DNA of 64,000 nt from positions 201,239,322 to 201,303,321 of the forward strand of contig CM060680.1 in assembly GCA_030686995.1 (NCBI GenBank). The letters are read 5' to 3'. The notes under the pieces were generated by a model that was not told the DNA's origin, ran no database searches, and saw nothing but the letters and a program-made list of their open reading frames with translations. Source of the stretch: Artemisia argyi. Its lineage: Eukaryota; Streptophyta; Magnoliopsida; Asterales; Asteraceae. The position numbers and the translations under genes are program-made. Shown in pieces: positions 21,929 through 34,115 of the stretch; the stretch's first letter is position 1, and each line of letters opens with the position of its first letter.

Positions 21929-23194
21929 ATGCACACCCGTTCAACTTCTGAAAGTCTTACTTCTCCATTCTCGAACCCCGAGAGGGTTTTACGACATAAT
22001 CATCGGGTTCATTTCCTCAACGATGAGGAAATGAACCAGAACGAACAAAACTTGGGACCCCCACCGATCGGTGGTCCTCAACACAATGGGATCCCTCTGA
22101 TGGGACCTCAACCGGCTTTTGATCCACGTCCGATGGAGGAACAACTCCAATCACCATTCAATGGTGTGAGGAGAGCCATCGTGATTCCCGATATCACTAC
22201 CACTTTTGAGATTAATCACGGATTACTGAACTTAATCACGAGTATATCATTTCACGGGTTTGAACACGAGGACCCATATGTTCACATAAGAAATTTCACC
22301 GACATCGCTGAGACCATTAAGATAAATCAAGTTCCTTACGATGTGGTGAAATTGAAGTTGTTTCCTTTCTCCCTTAAAGGGGCAGCCCGGACTTGGCTAG
22401 AAAAGGAACCACTGAATTCGATTCACACTTAGAACGATCTAGCTTCCAAGTTTGTGAATTATTTCTATCCTCCTTCTAAAACTTCTAATCTTCGATCCCA
22501 AATCTTTCGATTCCAATAAGCTTTCGATGAGTCGTTCAGCGAAGCTTGGGATCGATATAAAGATTTGTTGGAAAAATGTCCGAATCATGGGTTCACATCC
22601 CTTCAGCAGATTGATACTTTCTACAATGGGTTGTGTCATGTGGACCAAGACTCACTCAATTCTGCTGCAGGTGGGAACTTGTTGACTCGAAACACGAATG
22701 ATGCTTTCATGATAATTGAGAATAAGGCTCGTGTGAGAATGTCTAGAAATAAACCTCAAGTTTCTAATGCTAGTAAAACTAATGATGAGATGATGAGTAT
22801 GCTAGTAGCCCTTAACAAGAAAGTTGATGCTATGTCTATTGAAAAAACTAATCACCAAGTAAATGTTGTAAATCAGAGTTGTGTAACTTGTGGTGGTCCA
22901 CATCCATATTACGAGTGTCCGTCAACCGGTGCCTATGCTCATGAGAACGTGTATGCTGCAAACATGGGTGGCAACGGTTACCCACGTCCTCAAGGATATC
23001 GAAATCTTTTCAGCTACCGTTCAGGCAATTATCTTGGACCACCCGGTTTTCAAAATCAGAGTCATAATAATAATGTGCAAAACCGTATTCATCAAGTTAA
23101 TCAAAATCAAAATCGAACAAATCAAGGTTTTCAAAACCAAGGTGTTAACCACAATCAGAATTTTCAAGGGAATCAAAATCAAGCCCCGATTTAA
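21929..23194 (+). pseudogene. Gypsy-B gag (capsid/nucleocapsid)
   Basis: One frame throughout, starting MHTRSTSESLTSPFSNPERV. The Retrotrans_gag core (FHGFEHEDPYVHIRNF, LFPFSLKGAARTWLEKEP, then EAWDRYKDLLEKCPNHG) is broken by TAG at 22430 and TAA near 22517. The nucleocapsid motif CVTCGGPHPYYEC (22882-22920) is C-x2-C-x3-H-x4-C, one residue shorter than the usual knuckle but typical of this group from memory. The C-terminus is an Asn/Gln-rich stretch (NQNQNRTNQGFQNQG) ending at 23194; Q/N-rich coding text continues in other frames to about 23400. Confidence 0.9.
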
Positions 23195-23568
23195 GGGAAT
23201 TTTCAAAATAATAATCATGGGAATTTTAATCATGGAAATCAGAATCATGGCAATTTTCAAAACCGTGGGAGAATTTTAATAATCAAAATCAAGGTGTTAT
23301 TCCAAATCAGTCGCCAACGGATGAGTTGATTAAGCAATTGCTACAAAACCAACAAGCTTTAATGGCAAAACAAGAAGAAACAACAAGGTTATTTGCAACT
23401 TAAATCAACGATATTAACAAGCGTTTAAATGATCGACCCTCGGGCTCGGGAACTCTTCCAAGCAACACGATCGCTAACCCGAGGGGCGATGCAAAAGCGA
23501 TCACGACTAGGAGTGGTGTTTCATATGATGGACCAACGGCTCCGACTGCCTCTTCTTCTCTTCCTCCT

Positions 23569-24411
23569 ATGATAGTCGCCCGTGAGACCGAGGTGACAAC
23601 GGATATGGAAATTCCTATTTATAATGGAAGGACCGAAGACATCCAACCTCCGGTGGTCCAAACGTCAAAAGGAAAAGAAAAAGTCATTTACGAAGCTGAG
23701 AAAGAAATTCCCGTCAAAACAAAATTGCCTTATCCGTCACGCTTAAATGAACAAAAGCACCACGAGAAAGATAAAAACCAGATGGAAAAGTTTTATCAGA
23801 TCTTTCAGGAATTGCATTTTGATATAAGTCTCGCGGATGCTATAATTTTGATGCCTAAATTTGCTTCAATGTTAAAAGGTCTGTTGAATAATAAAGAAAA
23901 GTTGTTTGAAATGTCTAAAACCCAGATGAATGAGAATTTTTCAGCGGTTCTTCTTAAAAAGCCACCCAAAAAGCTTGAAGACCCTGGCAAATTTCTTATT
24001 CCATGCAATTTTCCAGGTATGGTTCAATGCTTCGCCTTGGCCGATCTTGGTGCTAGCATTAACCTAATGCCATTGTCGATTTGGCAAAAGTTGTCTCTTC
24101 CCAACTTGACACCGACTCTTATGACCCTCGAGCTTGCTGACCGATCTATGTCCCGACCAATTGGGATAGCCGAGGATATTTTTGTCAATGTTGGGAAATT
24201 CAATTTCCCGGCCGATTTTGTGGTTGTTGATTTTGATGCTGATCCACGGGTTCCTCTCATTCTCAGGAGAGGATTCCTTCAGACTGGTTGTGCTTTAATT
24301 GATGTCTACGACGAGGAGATTACCTTACGTGTTGGAAATGAAGCTGTTACGTTTAATCTCGATCAAACCGCGAGATACTCCTCTAATTACGATCATGTTT
24401 CTGTTAACTGA
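23569..24411 (+). pseudogene. Gypsy-B protease region of pol
   Basis: Frame differs from gag by a shift near 23200-23300; coding text probably starts upstream (TRSGVSYDGPTAP near 23508). The retropepsin core is present: CFALADLGASINLMPLSIW with D159 of this stretch (codon 24043), then GIAEDIFVNVGKFNFPADFV and a flap end mutated to LILRRGF where L-I-L-G-R-x-F is expected. A TGA at 24409 interrupts the frame, which continues as acidic linker into RT. The protease would cut the gag-pol polyprotein. Confidence 0.85.
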
Positions 24412-26298
24412 GTCGATATTATCGATGAAGCTACGGAGGAGTATTCTCAAGAGCTTCTTGGTTTTACAAATAATGCTTCGAGTGGCAATCCCACTCCTTC
24501 TTTTGAACCAATCGTCTCCGATTCTTCCCCTTCCCTTACTCCGTTTGAGGGAAGTGATCTCGCTTGGGAAGAAATCAAAGCTTGTCTTTCAAATGATTCG
24601 ATTTCACCGGAAATTGATAATTCTGACTTTGATCCGGAGGGTGACATTTCATTGATTGAAAAACTTTTAAATGAAGACCCGATTCCTTCTTCCCCTCCGA
24701 TGGACCTAAAAATGGCAGACGTAAAAGAAGTAAAGCCGTCTATTGAGAATCCTCTGGAGCTCGAACTCAAGGATTTACCTCCTCATCTCGAATACGCGTA
24801 CTTAGAAATGAATAATAAATTGCCCGTAATAATTTCGAAAGACCTTAAAGATGAAGAGAAGACCCAACTCTTAAATGTGCTTAAGAAGCATAAAAGTGCT
24901 ATTGCCTGGCAAATCTCCGACATTAAGGGAATTGACCCTCGATTCTGCACACATAAGATTCTACTTGAAGATAATCACAAAGCTTCCGTCCAACAACAAC
25001 GACGGGTTAATCCACAAATCCATGAAGTGATCAAAAAGGAAGTTATAAAATTCCTTGACGCTGGAATGATTTATCCAATCTCGGATAGTTCATGGGTTAG
25101 CCCGGTTCATTGTGTTCCCAAAAAGGGCGGAATCACTGTTGTGAAAAATGAAGATAATGAGCTTATACCGACGAGACTTGTGACCGGATGGAGAGTTTGC
25201 ATTGATTACCGCAAGTGGAATGACGTGACTCATAAAGACCATTTCCCGCTCCCTTTTATGGACCAAATGCTCAAACGATTAGCGGGAAATGAGTTCTATT
25301 GTTTTCTCGATGGCTTTTCTGGGTACTTTTAAATTTCCATTGATCCCCAGGATCAAGAAAAGTCCACTTTCACTTGCCCTTATGGAACGTTTGCCTATCG
25401 TAGAATGCCCTTTGGCTTATGTAATGCTCCAAGCACGTTTCAGGGGTGCATGATGGCCATTTTCTCCGACATGATTGAAAAAATCATGGAAGTGTTCATG
25501 GACGACTTCTCCGTCTATGGAAATTCTTTCGATTCTTGCCTCTCCTATTTAGAAAATATGCTAAAACGGTGTGAAAACACTAACTTGGTTCTAAATTGGG
25601 AGAAGTGCCACTTCATGGTTAAAGAGGGCATTGTCCTCGGCCATAAAATCTCTAAATTTGGGATCGAGGTAGATCGTGCCAAAATTGATGTTATTGCTAA
25701 GCTACCTCATCCTACCACCGTCAAAGGAATCCGAAGTTTCCTTGGTCATGCTGGCTTTTACCGACGTTTTATACAAGATTTTTCTAAAATAGCCCGGCCT
25801 CTGACCCAACTTTTAGAAAAAGATGATCCGTTTAACTTCACAAATGAATGCATCGATGCATTTAATTTCTTAAAGAAAAAGTTAATGGAGGCACCAATCT
25901 TAGTTGCCCCCGATTGGAGCTTACAATTTGAGCTAATGTGCGATGCAAGTAATTATGCCATTGGTGCAGTTCTGGGGCAACGAAAGACTAAATACTTTCA
26001 ACCGATACACTATGCAAGTAAGACAATGAATGATGCTCAACATCACTATACGACTACTGAAAAAGAAATGTTAGCCGTTGTCTATGGTTTTGAAAAATTT
26101 TGACCGTATTTGCTTTTAAAGAAGTGCATAGTGTATACAGATCATTCGGCCTTAAAATACTTAATGGCAAAGCAAGATGCTAAGCCACACTTGATGCGGT
26201 GGGTTCTACTCCTTCAAGAATTTGATGTTGAAATTCGAGACAAAAAAGGAGTTGAGAACCTTGCTGCTGATCACCTTTCGCGTCTAGAGAATCCCCAT
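24412..26298 (+). pseudogene. Gypsy-B reverse transcriptase and RNase H
   Basis: Same frame as the protease. RT motifs in order: WVSPVHCVPKKGG, GWRVCIDYRKWND (L to W in the usual KLND), HFPLPFMDQMLKRL, FYCFLDGFSGYF followed by TAA at 25330, then YRRMPFGLCNAPSTFQ and the active site VFMDDFSV (25495-25506). RNase H follows: FELMCDASNYAIGAVL, HYTTTEKEMLAVVYGFEKF, TGA at 26101, then [15 protein letters not shown] and AADHLSRL; the four acidic positions are present. FMDD in place of YVDD is usual in Athila-type RTs as I recall. Two nonsense codons abolish function. Confidence 0.93.
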
Positions 26299-27676
26299 CA
26301 AAGTGTTCTCGAGAATAAGGAAATTACCGTAACATTTCCTCTCGAGACGCTTGGGAGTGTGTCTACAAGTGACCAAAGTACCCCATGGATAGCCGATTTT
26401 GTGAATTACCATGTGGGGAATTTCATAAGGAAAGGGATGTCGTCCCAACAAAAGAAGAAATTTTTCAAAGATGTTAGGCATTACTTTTGGGACGACCCCT
26501 ATTTGTTCAAATTTTGTGCGGATCAAGTGATCCGGCGGTGTGTTCATGGCACAGAAGCCGCTAAAATTCTCATGGCATGCCATAGTGGACCCACGGAGGG
26601 ACATCATGGTGCCAACTTCACCGCAAAGAAAGTTTTCGATTTAGGCTTCTACTGGCCGACAATTTATCGGGATGCCCATGAATTGGTGAAATCATGTGAT
26701 TCTAGCCAACGTCAAGGGAAAATTTCTCAAAAAGATGAAATGCCTCAAAAAGCTATTCAAGTCTGTGAAATTTTTTACGTTTGGCCGTCGATTACTTGTC
26801 ACGGGACCATTCCCGTCTTCTAGAGGAAACAAGTATATTCTCGTGGCCGTCGATTACTTGTCAAAATGGGTTGAAGCGAAGGCGCTCCCCACCAATGACG
26901 CCCGAGTTGTTGTCAAATTTCTAAAAAGTCTCTTTGCCCGATTCAGTGCACCTCGAGCTATAATAAGTGATCGTGGAACCCATTTCTGTAATGACCAATT
27001 TGCTAAAGTTATGCTTAAATATGGTGTCACACATCGTCTTTATACGGCTTATCATCCACAAACTAGTGGTCAAGTTGAGGTGTCCAATCGCGGTTTAAAA
27101 TGAATATTAGAAAGGACCGTAGGAGAACACCGTGCCTCATGGGCTGATAAGTTAGACGATGCATTATGGGCTTTCCGGACCGCTTACAAAACACCCATTG
27201 GGTGTACTCCTTATAAGCTGGTTTTCGGGAAGGCTTGTCATTTGCCCCTAGAACTTGAGCACAAGGCCTACTGGGCCTTAAAACATGCAAATTTGGACCT
27301 CAAAACTGCGGGTGATCACCGAAAGGTTCAATTAAATGAGTTAGTCGAACTTCGTGAACAAGCTTACGAGAATTCTTTGATTTATAAAGAGAAAACTAAA
27401 AGACTTCATGATGCCAAGATTAAAGACCGCGTTTTCAACGTTGGTGATCAAGTGCTTCTTTTTAATTCTCGATTGAAGATTTTCTCGGGTAAGCTTAAAA
27501 CCCGTTGGTCTAGACCATTCACCATAACACAAGTATTCCCTTATGGTACCGTTGAGTTAGCTCAACCTGATGGTCCCAATTTTAATGTGAATGGTCACCG
27601 ATTGAAACATTACTTCGGAGGGGACGTACCAACCATGGTAGTCCCGGAAGTCCAAACTTTCCTCAAGGACGAATGA
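26299..27676 (+). pseudogene. Gypsy-B integrase
   Basis: The zinc-binding domain is [18 protein letters not shown] ... CDSSQRQG; the second Cys of the normal CDACQRQG is Ser. Near 26767-26800 the segment that should give GIDFMGPF is replaced by a patch matching downstream GGCCGTCGATTACTTGTC (26846 on), which removes the first catalytic Asp and shifts frame. The second frame then gives [34 protein letters not shown] and [17 protein letters not shown] with the other two catalytic residues, a stop near 27103, and the C-terminal [20 protein letters not shown] to FLKDE at 27676. Confidence 0.9.
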
Positions 27677-27686
27677 ATTCGGGGAT

Positions 27687-27744
27687 CGAGTCAAGCTACG
27701 TGACTCGGTAATCAAAAACAAAGCGCTTCGTGGGAGGCAACCCA
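27687..27744 (+). promoter_or_regulatory. Gypsy-B post-stop RNA hairpins
   Basis: CGAGTCA, loop AGCTACG, TGACTCG (27687-27707), then AAAGCGCTTCG and TGGGAGGCAACCCA (27731-27744). Same order and spacing as in Gypsy-A. Confidence 0.7.
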
Positions 27745-28030
27745 TGCTTATCCATTTCATCTTCTTATTTTTCTTATTTCTAACGAATAACGTGAGGAGG
27801 GGGTGCCTCTTCTACTCTTGTGTTCCGTGGTTGTTTGTGATTGTTTGTTTAGGATTGTCCGTGATTTATGATGACTCTCGTGCTCGTCATGATGTTCTAT
27901 CTCCACTCGAGTTTCATTCATTGATGCTTTTGGAAATCCTATATCCGTAAATCTTATCGACTAACATTTTCTTTGGCATAATTAATAAACAGCCCAAGAA
28001 TTTTGTTAGGATTGCCTTTACCCAAAAAAA

Positions 28031-28069
28031 AACATTGAGGACAATGTTCCATTCTAGTCCGGGGGAGGG
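28031..28069 (+). promoter_or_regulatory. Gypsy-B GAGGAC hairpin with internal polypurine-like tract
   Basis: AACATT, loop GAGGAC, AATGTT (28031-28048), then CTAGTCCGGGGGAGGG (28054-28069). The G-run flank TAGTCC is the same variant seen in this element's own polypurine tract (30145 on). Confidence 0.75.
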
Positions 28070-28390
28070 TGAATCTTCGATTCGATTTGTCCTTGCATTT
28101 CTCACTATGTCGTGTACTCTCGCAACTCTGTTTTTCCTAAAAATGAAAAAAATTTGAAAAAATTGAAAAATTTTAAAATTTTGAAGAAAAATGAATGAAA
28201 AAAGTCATGAAAAAGCACAAAAAAATAAGAAAAGTTGAGAAAAGTTGTGTAAAAATATAATAAAGTTTGAATAAGTGTTTTGACACCTTGTTGACTTTCC
28301 AGCTGGCGAGAGTAGGAATAAATTATATTTTGACTTGACCGGGCGTGTTGAGCCCTAGCTTGTTCCCTTAACCAATGATAATCATATAAG

Positions 28391-28587
28391 CTTGTACTAG
28401 TCTTGTACACCAGGAGCTATAAAATGCGAATTCTTTCATAAGAATCTGCATGTTCCCGTACTTGACTTTATACATGCGCAGCTTAAAAGCTTTCGCTAGT
28501 CTTTACATCAGGAGCTAGAAAACGCGAATTCTTTTTCTAGAATTTGCAAGTTTCCGTAACTGACTTTATATATTCGTGGCTGATTGT
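28391..28587 (+). repeat. Two tandem copies of a 99-bp unit in the Gypsy-B 3' region
   Basis: Unit landmarks occur twice: CTAGTCTT, CAGGAGCTA, GCGAATTCTTT, TGACTTTATA (about 28397/28496, 28411/28510, 28425/28523, 28463/28560). Copies are visibly diverged. Confidence 0.7.
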
Positions 28588-29736
28588 TGGCTAAGTATTC
28601 GCTGGTTTCATTACTTGGAATCTTAAATTTCGAAGAGCGAGAAATGAAAGAGTTTATTTAGAAGCTAGATGCTAAACATGGAGTAGTTGGTTCTCTTTAG
28701 AGCTCATGAAAGGTACTTGTGGCTTTTTACTCCCATAAGATTTCACACCGATATATAATAGATGTTCTAGGTTAATTAGTGGTATTTAAGTTTGGATAAT
28801 ATTTAGTTTCTTATTTTCTTAAAAGAATATTTGCTTTAGAAGTTGGGTACATATCAAGGAACATCAAAATTAAGAGCAAAAAATGAAAAAAAAAAATCAA
28901 AAGTCAAAAGTTGATTATGTATGTGGTTTTGGAGCTACCCGATAAGCTTCCATTGATGTTGAAAGAAAAAAAATGAAGAAAAGTATGAAAAAAATATATG
29001 AGAAAAGTGAAAAAAATGATAAATGAAAAAAAGTAAAAAGTGAAAGTTATGATGAATAAGAGCTTATGTATAATAGTTGTTGGCACGTGAGGTGCATGTG
29101 GATGATTCTGAATTGGACACATGAGGTGCACGTGTAGTACTCCGCAACTTATTTTTGAGATTGTATGTACCCAAATTCTTTGATGTGGACCGAATTTTTA
29201 TTGCAGTGGTTCTTGAGAGAAAATGAAAAACTACTTAGTGTTTAAACTTGGTATCACTATCGGACTTAAAAGTTATTGAAATGAGAAAATATGAAGCAAT
29301 TCATTTCTCAACAAAGATAAAATCTTGAGATACAAAACTTAGGACATGGGAGTAAGAGGTTTCCACAAGTAACTTTTATGAGTAGTGTTAGCATCTAACT
29401 TTTAGATAAGCTGTGATCTCATTTGCACGCTTAGTTTGGGGGCTTGTGAAAAATCAAGGATGACGATTTTTATCCGTATGGTCACTTTTCCATGAGAAGT
29501 GTTTCTACTCATTGACCCTAAAAATTATTGCAAAATAATGAAAGTTCAACAAACCGTCACCAGAATAAAGTGTGAAAAGTCCAAAAATAGAAATGAAAGT
29601 AGAATAAAGAATAAATTTTGGAAAACGGAGCCGTTTGCGGGAATAAATGATTTTGTAACTTCTTTTGAACCTCCTTGCTACTTTACAATGTTATTAGGAA
29701 GAGTTATGAAATTATTTATCCCAAAAGCGTAAATTG

Positions 29737-30141
29737 TGTTGACATAAATAATGTCTTAAAACATTGTTAGGATATTAACAATGTCTCTATGTTTTGATAA
29801 TTACAAAGCATAAACTCATTAATCTAAAACTTATGACATAAACAAGTTTTTAGTGCTTAATATTTGTCTTTGCTTCCATATCACTTAAGGTATGAATAAA
29901 CAAAGGGTTTATTACATTTCATGATCAAAGGAAATTTTTCTATTCACTAGAATTTTTATAAAATGTATTAAACATCTTATATCTTTTACAAAATTACTTT
30001 TGGAATTAAAAGAATATGTTTAATTCATTATAAATATATGATTTCAAATTTCCAACCAAAAATGGCAAATTCTATCGAGAAAAATATTCCCTACTAAAAG
30101 ACAAGAAAAACCAACGTTCTGAAAGGGGCGGCCCCCTTATA
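29737..30141 (+). repeat. Truncated LTR of the Copia-E family
   Basis: Starts TGTTGACATAAATAATG and follows the Copia-E LTR (36568 on) for about 405 bp, through GGGGCGGCCCCCTTA, then stops and Gypsy-B polypurine sequence follows. No second half or target duplication is visible, so it is a deleted or recombined insertion. Confidence 0.8.
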
Positions 30142-30142
30142 C

Positions 30143-30159
30143 CTTAGTCCGGGGGATTT
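30143..30159 (+). promoter_or_regulatory. Gypsy-B polypurine tract
   Basis: CTTAGTCCGGGGGATTT directly before the 3' LTR start TGGTGAGTG. Confidence 0.75.
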
Positions 30160-33100
30160 TGGTGAGTGTTTATTTACTCACTTTTTCTTTACCAAATTAA
30201 GGCTTAATAATCCAAAAATGCCAAAGAATATGTGTTTTTGTGATTGTGAATGTGCAGGAACGGATATCTCGTAAAATGACGAAAAACAAGCGAAAACCGG
30301 CAAAAACGAGCACGAGAGTTGAACGAGTCAAAAAGCCAAAGCTTGCAGTCCAATTGAGCTTAAAAAGTCATAAGAGATCCTCAGAGTTTCAAGTTTTGCA
30401 AGGATGACCCTTATGGAGAAAGTTTGAAGAAATGACAAGATTGGTCCCTGAAGTTTCAAATTTGACACATTCAGTCCCTCATGAAAATATTTGAAGAAAA
30501 GTCAAAGTCAAACCTTTGGGAATCATATTTTCAAAAGTCCTTGGATCATACTTTTAGAGAAAGGCAAATTCAGTCCTTGAAGTTTCAACAAATACAAATT
30601 TGATCCTTACATTTTTACTAATACAAAATCTGAAAACACAAAGAAATTAAGCCTAGTCCAAGTCCAACATTACTAATCCAAGTCCACAAGACCAAAAGCC
30701 CAAAACACTTCACTTGATCCGAGCCCACATCTAATACCCGGTCAATACATATAGTACGGGTCAAAGGTCAAAACGGGTCAAACTCATTAGTAATAAAATA
30801 TTACCCACCATCCCATTCCCGCCCCCTTTTTCACCCCACTTTACCAGTAATTTACTCCCATTCCAATTAACCACAATTAAGGGTACTATAGTCAAATTAG
30901 AGGGATTCTGGAAGGTCAGAGACGTGTCAGAGTGTCAGAGAAGTATAGAAGCACACGGATGGTATACGTGGCAGCTCATGATTGGGAGGAACGCGTCACA
31001 AGGATTAATCTAAGGGCTGAAATTAATGGGTAATCATTGGGAGTTAATCGTACGGCATTGAGGAGCTTCAAAGAAACACAGCTTCACACGGATTGCCAGC
31101 TTGGCAATCCATGACTCCTCACTCCTTCACAACTATAAATAGAGGTGTTTAGATGCTTATTTTGTAGAGTAGAATAGTGTAGCGAAGCTCTGGCATTTTT
31201 AATTCTCTAATGTACCTAGTTTAGTTTAGTTGTAATTGTAATTTCAAGTAGTTAAATAAAATTCAGCTTTTTCTTTTAATTCTATTAGCTTATCGTTTAC
31301 ATTACTTAGCTTAAAGCTTTTGAATCTTTTATAATCAGTTACTTTCTGTGTTTTATATAGCTTAATCATTTCCATCTTTTAATTCAGTATTCATATTCTT
31401 CAAAAACATAAAAAAAAATTAGAAAATATAAAATATAAAAAATATGTTTACATTTTTCTTAGATAAGCTTACAAATAAGCTTGTTTAGCTTTTATACTAT
31501 CCATTTAAGCTTTCTAGCTTATAGTGGATGAGTTTTAGATCATTACTCATAGTCAAGCAAAAAACAGTCAACCAAAGTCAACCGACTTTTGAATCAATTG
31601 ATACTTGGAGTTGAGAGGTAGATTAGGACAGAAAGGGAAGGTCTCAGCCTATCTAAAGATAGGCAAGCTGAGTGAGCTCCCTCTGTTCTAGCTGGGGGAG
31701 ATTAGCTATGGTAAAATTCTGATTTTAGTTCTATTCAGTTGTAACTGTTTGAATCTAGCGTAGTGCTGTTAGTTTCTGTTTAATTGATCTGGTTTGATGA
31801 TATATTTGTAGAAGTTTCTATTATTGAGCTTGTTTGTTCATTAGTTCATTGGAATTGTTATTTACTGAGTTTTAGTTTATCATTTTGATTCATCTATGGA
31901 TTTGGTAAAACTGAGTTTGAGTAGTATTAAATTGTAGTTTACTGTTCTATTGATTTCTATTTGTGATTAGTTCATTGAATTGGTCAGAGTCTTGTAGTTA
32001 ATTTGATTGGATCAGTATAGTGTAGTTTACTTTGACAGATATAGAGTGTTTGGATTAACCTGTTGAGCTGAGATTTGGTGTTAGATTGCTGAGTATTATT
32101 ACATTAGTAGTTCATTTAGGTTAGTATTAGACTTAACATTGCATAAAACAGTAGGTTAGTTGGATAAAAAGTCAAAGTTAGTTTAATGATCAATTAACTG
32201 TTAGTATAAAATAAAATTAGTTAGTAGCATTTAAGTGTTAGTTGCATAATAGTTAAAAGTAGATTAATCCAATGTAGTTAGAGCTTATTAATATAATTAG
32301 AAGTAAATTTGATTAACTGGATTTGGATTTGGTTAATTGATAAAAGTTTCAAGAAAGTCAACTGTTTCATCAGCCTTGGTTCCACAGGCTGCTGAACTTA
32401 GGTAATTTGAGAGTAGCAAATGATTGTTACTGATAGGGCATTTGTTGTTCTTAGACACTCAGTAGTTCAATAGAGCTTTTGCCCCCATTAGGTTGCATAT
32501 TAGTGCTTATTGGAAGTGTTTTTAAGTGACTGAAAATTAGTGTAGTAGTAACTAGTAAGCTGATATGAGATTTTAGGCCTGCTAGTGCTCATTAGCTTTC
32601 TAACTGAGCTTATTTGTGGTTACTGATTAGATTAGAGTTTGCTTAAGTGTCTTGAATGGTTTTTGAGCTATCTGCTTATTCAGGTTCAAAGTTGCTTATC
32701 CAATTGCTTATTAGTAACTGCCTATAGATGCTTATATCTGATTCTGAGCTATAGTTGATGATATTTGAGTTTATTTGGAATTATTTGAGTGCTAGTAGCC
32801 TTCTGCATCATTTTCACATAGTTTGGACACAAGTGCTTATTAATAAGCACTTGTGATAAGCTATGTTTGCCTCAATAAGCACTTTTTCAGCTTATTTTTA
32901 TTTCAAAATTTTTCTCCAAGTTCATTTTAATATTTTTGATTTTTTGTAATTTTTTAAGATTTTTCTGAATTGATTTACTATTTTTCTTAATTTTTCTTAG
33001 TTTAAATTCAATTTTTAATACTTTTTATTAAATAAAAATCAAATAAAAATTAGAAAAAGCTTTAAAAAATCCAAAAATATTTTATAAAATTCTTTTCTGA

Positions 33101-33544
33101 TATTTTAGATTTTTCAAAATTAAATTTACATTTTTCACTTTTATTTTTACATTTTCTTATTTTTAATTCATTTAAAAATACAAAAATATAAATAAAATCA
33201 TAGAAATTAAATAAAAAGTAAAAAAAAAAAATCTTTTTCTGAAAATTCTTTTTAGTTGTTTAAGATTTTTAGAAAAATATTTCACATTTGTAGGATCATT
33301 TTTATTAAAAGTTACGATATTAATTGTACGTTACGTTTTTAGAATCGCGATTGATTTTCCATTTCTAGATTTTAGACTTTTGTGCATTAATTGCTTGTAC
33401 CTTCTGCATTGTTAGTGATATCTTTTCATAAATTGTGTTTCTTATTCACACTTTTCACATTTACCACTTTTCACGACACGGTTTTCACGAATCGATAGTC
33501 TAAGATTCCATTCACACCTTCGTTTGGAAACGACTCGGGTAATC
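30160..33544 (+). repeat. Gypsy-B 3' LTR, left part
   Basis: Starts TGGTGAGTGTTTATTTACTC, whose GTGAGT/ACTCAC can pair. Contains a block of GTCCCTGAAGTTTCAAA-like repeats (30440-30620), an 8-bp hairpin GGATTGCC AGCTT GGCAATCC (31090-31110) and a TATA box. Interrupted after TAATC at 33544 by Copia-C; the missing tail would match 21317-21379. Confidence 0.9.
31134..31141 (+). promoter_or_regulatory. TATA box of the Gypsy-B LTR
   Basis: TATAAATA, preceded by the GGATTGCC hairpin, about 975 bp into the LTR; a good core promoter candidate for U3/R. Confidence 0.7.
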
Positions 33545-34102
33545 TGATAGAACTCATGCACAGGCCATCATATAAGTTCTAGGACCTTTTTGAACTCCAG
33601 GTTGTTTAGACCTTGATCTAGGATAAACTATAAGCATCATGATAATAATAAGCACAGCGGAATAACATAAAGATTATTATTATTATCAACAAGGTTCTTC
33701 GTCACCATCTCTAACATATATTTACAGCCCCAATTCTACTTGATCAAGGTAGAACTTGTTACACACCTTGTAACAGGGATCAAGGACTTGATCTTGAGGC
33801 TGAACCAACAACTACTAAAACTAACCCTAGGCGTTTTCTCAAATCCCTATGCCTAGGTTCCCACACACACACCTTTGGTGTTTTACATCTTGTACGTACA
33901 ATTAAACTAATGACCCTATGTCTCTTTATATACTAGAGACATCTAGGGTTTACAAGAGGAATCATAATACAATTAAGAAACTAAATATTCTTCTTAGAAT
34001 CTTCCAAATCCTCCATCTTTTTGTAGTTTCCCTTCTTGTCACTTCAAGCCCTTCATGTTTCATTCTTCTTGTTTTGTATCATCAAATCAATAAAACCCAA
34101 CA
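33545..34102 (-). repeat. Copia-C 3' LTR
   Basis: 558 bp, minus-strand start TGTTGGGTTTTATTG at 34102, other end TGATAGAACTC on the plus strand at 33545. It abuts TAATC (33540-33544) of the Gypsy-B LTR, and a polypurine tract lies on its right, so it is the 3' LTR of a minus-strand Copia element. Confidence 0.8.
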
Positions 34103-34115
34103 ATCTTCCCCTATT
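34103..34115 (-). promoter_or_regulatory. Copia-C polypurine tract
   Basis: Minus strand AAATAGGGGAAGAT directly before the LTR start TGTTGGG. Confidence 0.75.

Larger units (their letters stand above)
27745..29736 (+). other. Gypsy-B 3' noncoding region
   Basis: No convincing ORF. Holds the GAGGAC hairpin, a 99-bp tandem pair, A-rich blocks (GAAAAA near 28140-28260 and 28970-29040), and a repeated GTGAGGTGCATGTGG / ATGAGGTGCACGTG pair near 29085-29135. Confidence 0.7.
18949..33544 (+). mobile_element. Gypsy-B: Athila-like Ty3/gypsy element, decayed, interrupted in both LTRs
   Basis: Visible parts: 5' LTR right portion, tRNA-Asp-type primer site, gag, protease, RT, RNase H, integrase (Gypsy order), 2.5 kb of 3' noncoding DNA, polypurine tract and 3.4 kb of the 3' LTR. 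The 5' LTR is cut by Copia-A, the 3' LTR by Copia-C at TAATC (33540-33544). The full LTR would be about 3.5 kb. Primer type, FMDD polymerase motif, DLGA protease and long LTRs fit the Athila lineage. At least five in-frame stops and two frameshifts in gag-pol make it inactive. LTR copies differ by about 2% by eye. Confidence 0.9.

Noticed and set aside
22890..23279. Overlapping ORFs on both strands in the Gypsy-B gag tail
   Set aside because: Shadows of the Asn/Gln-rich gag C-terminus.
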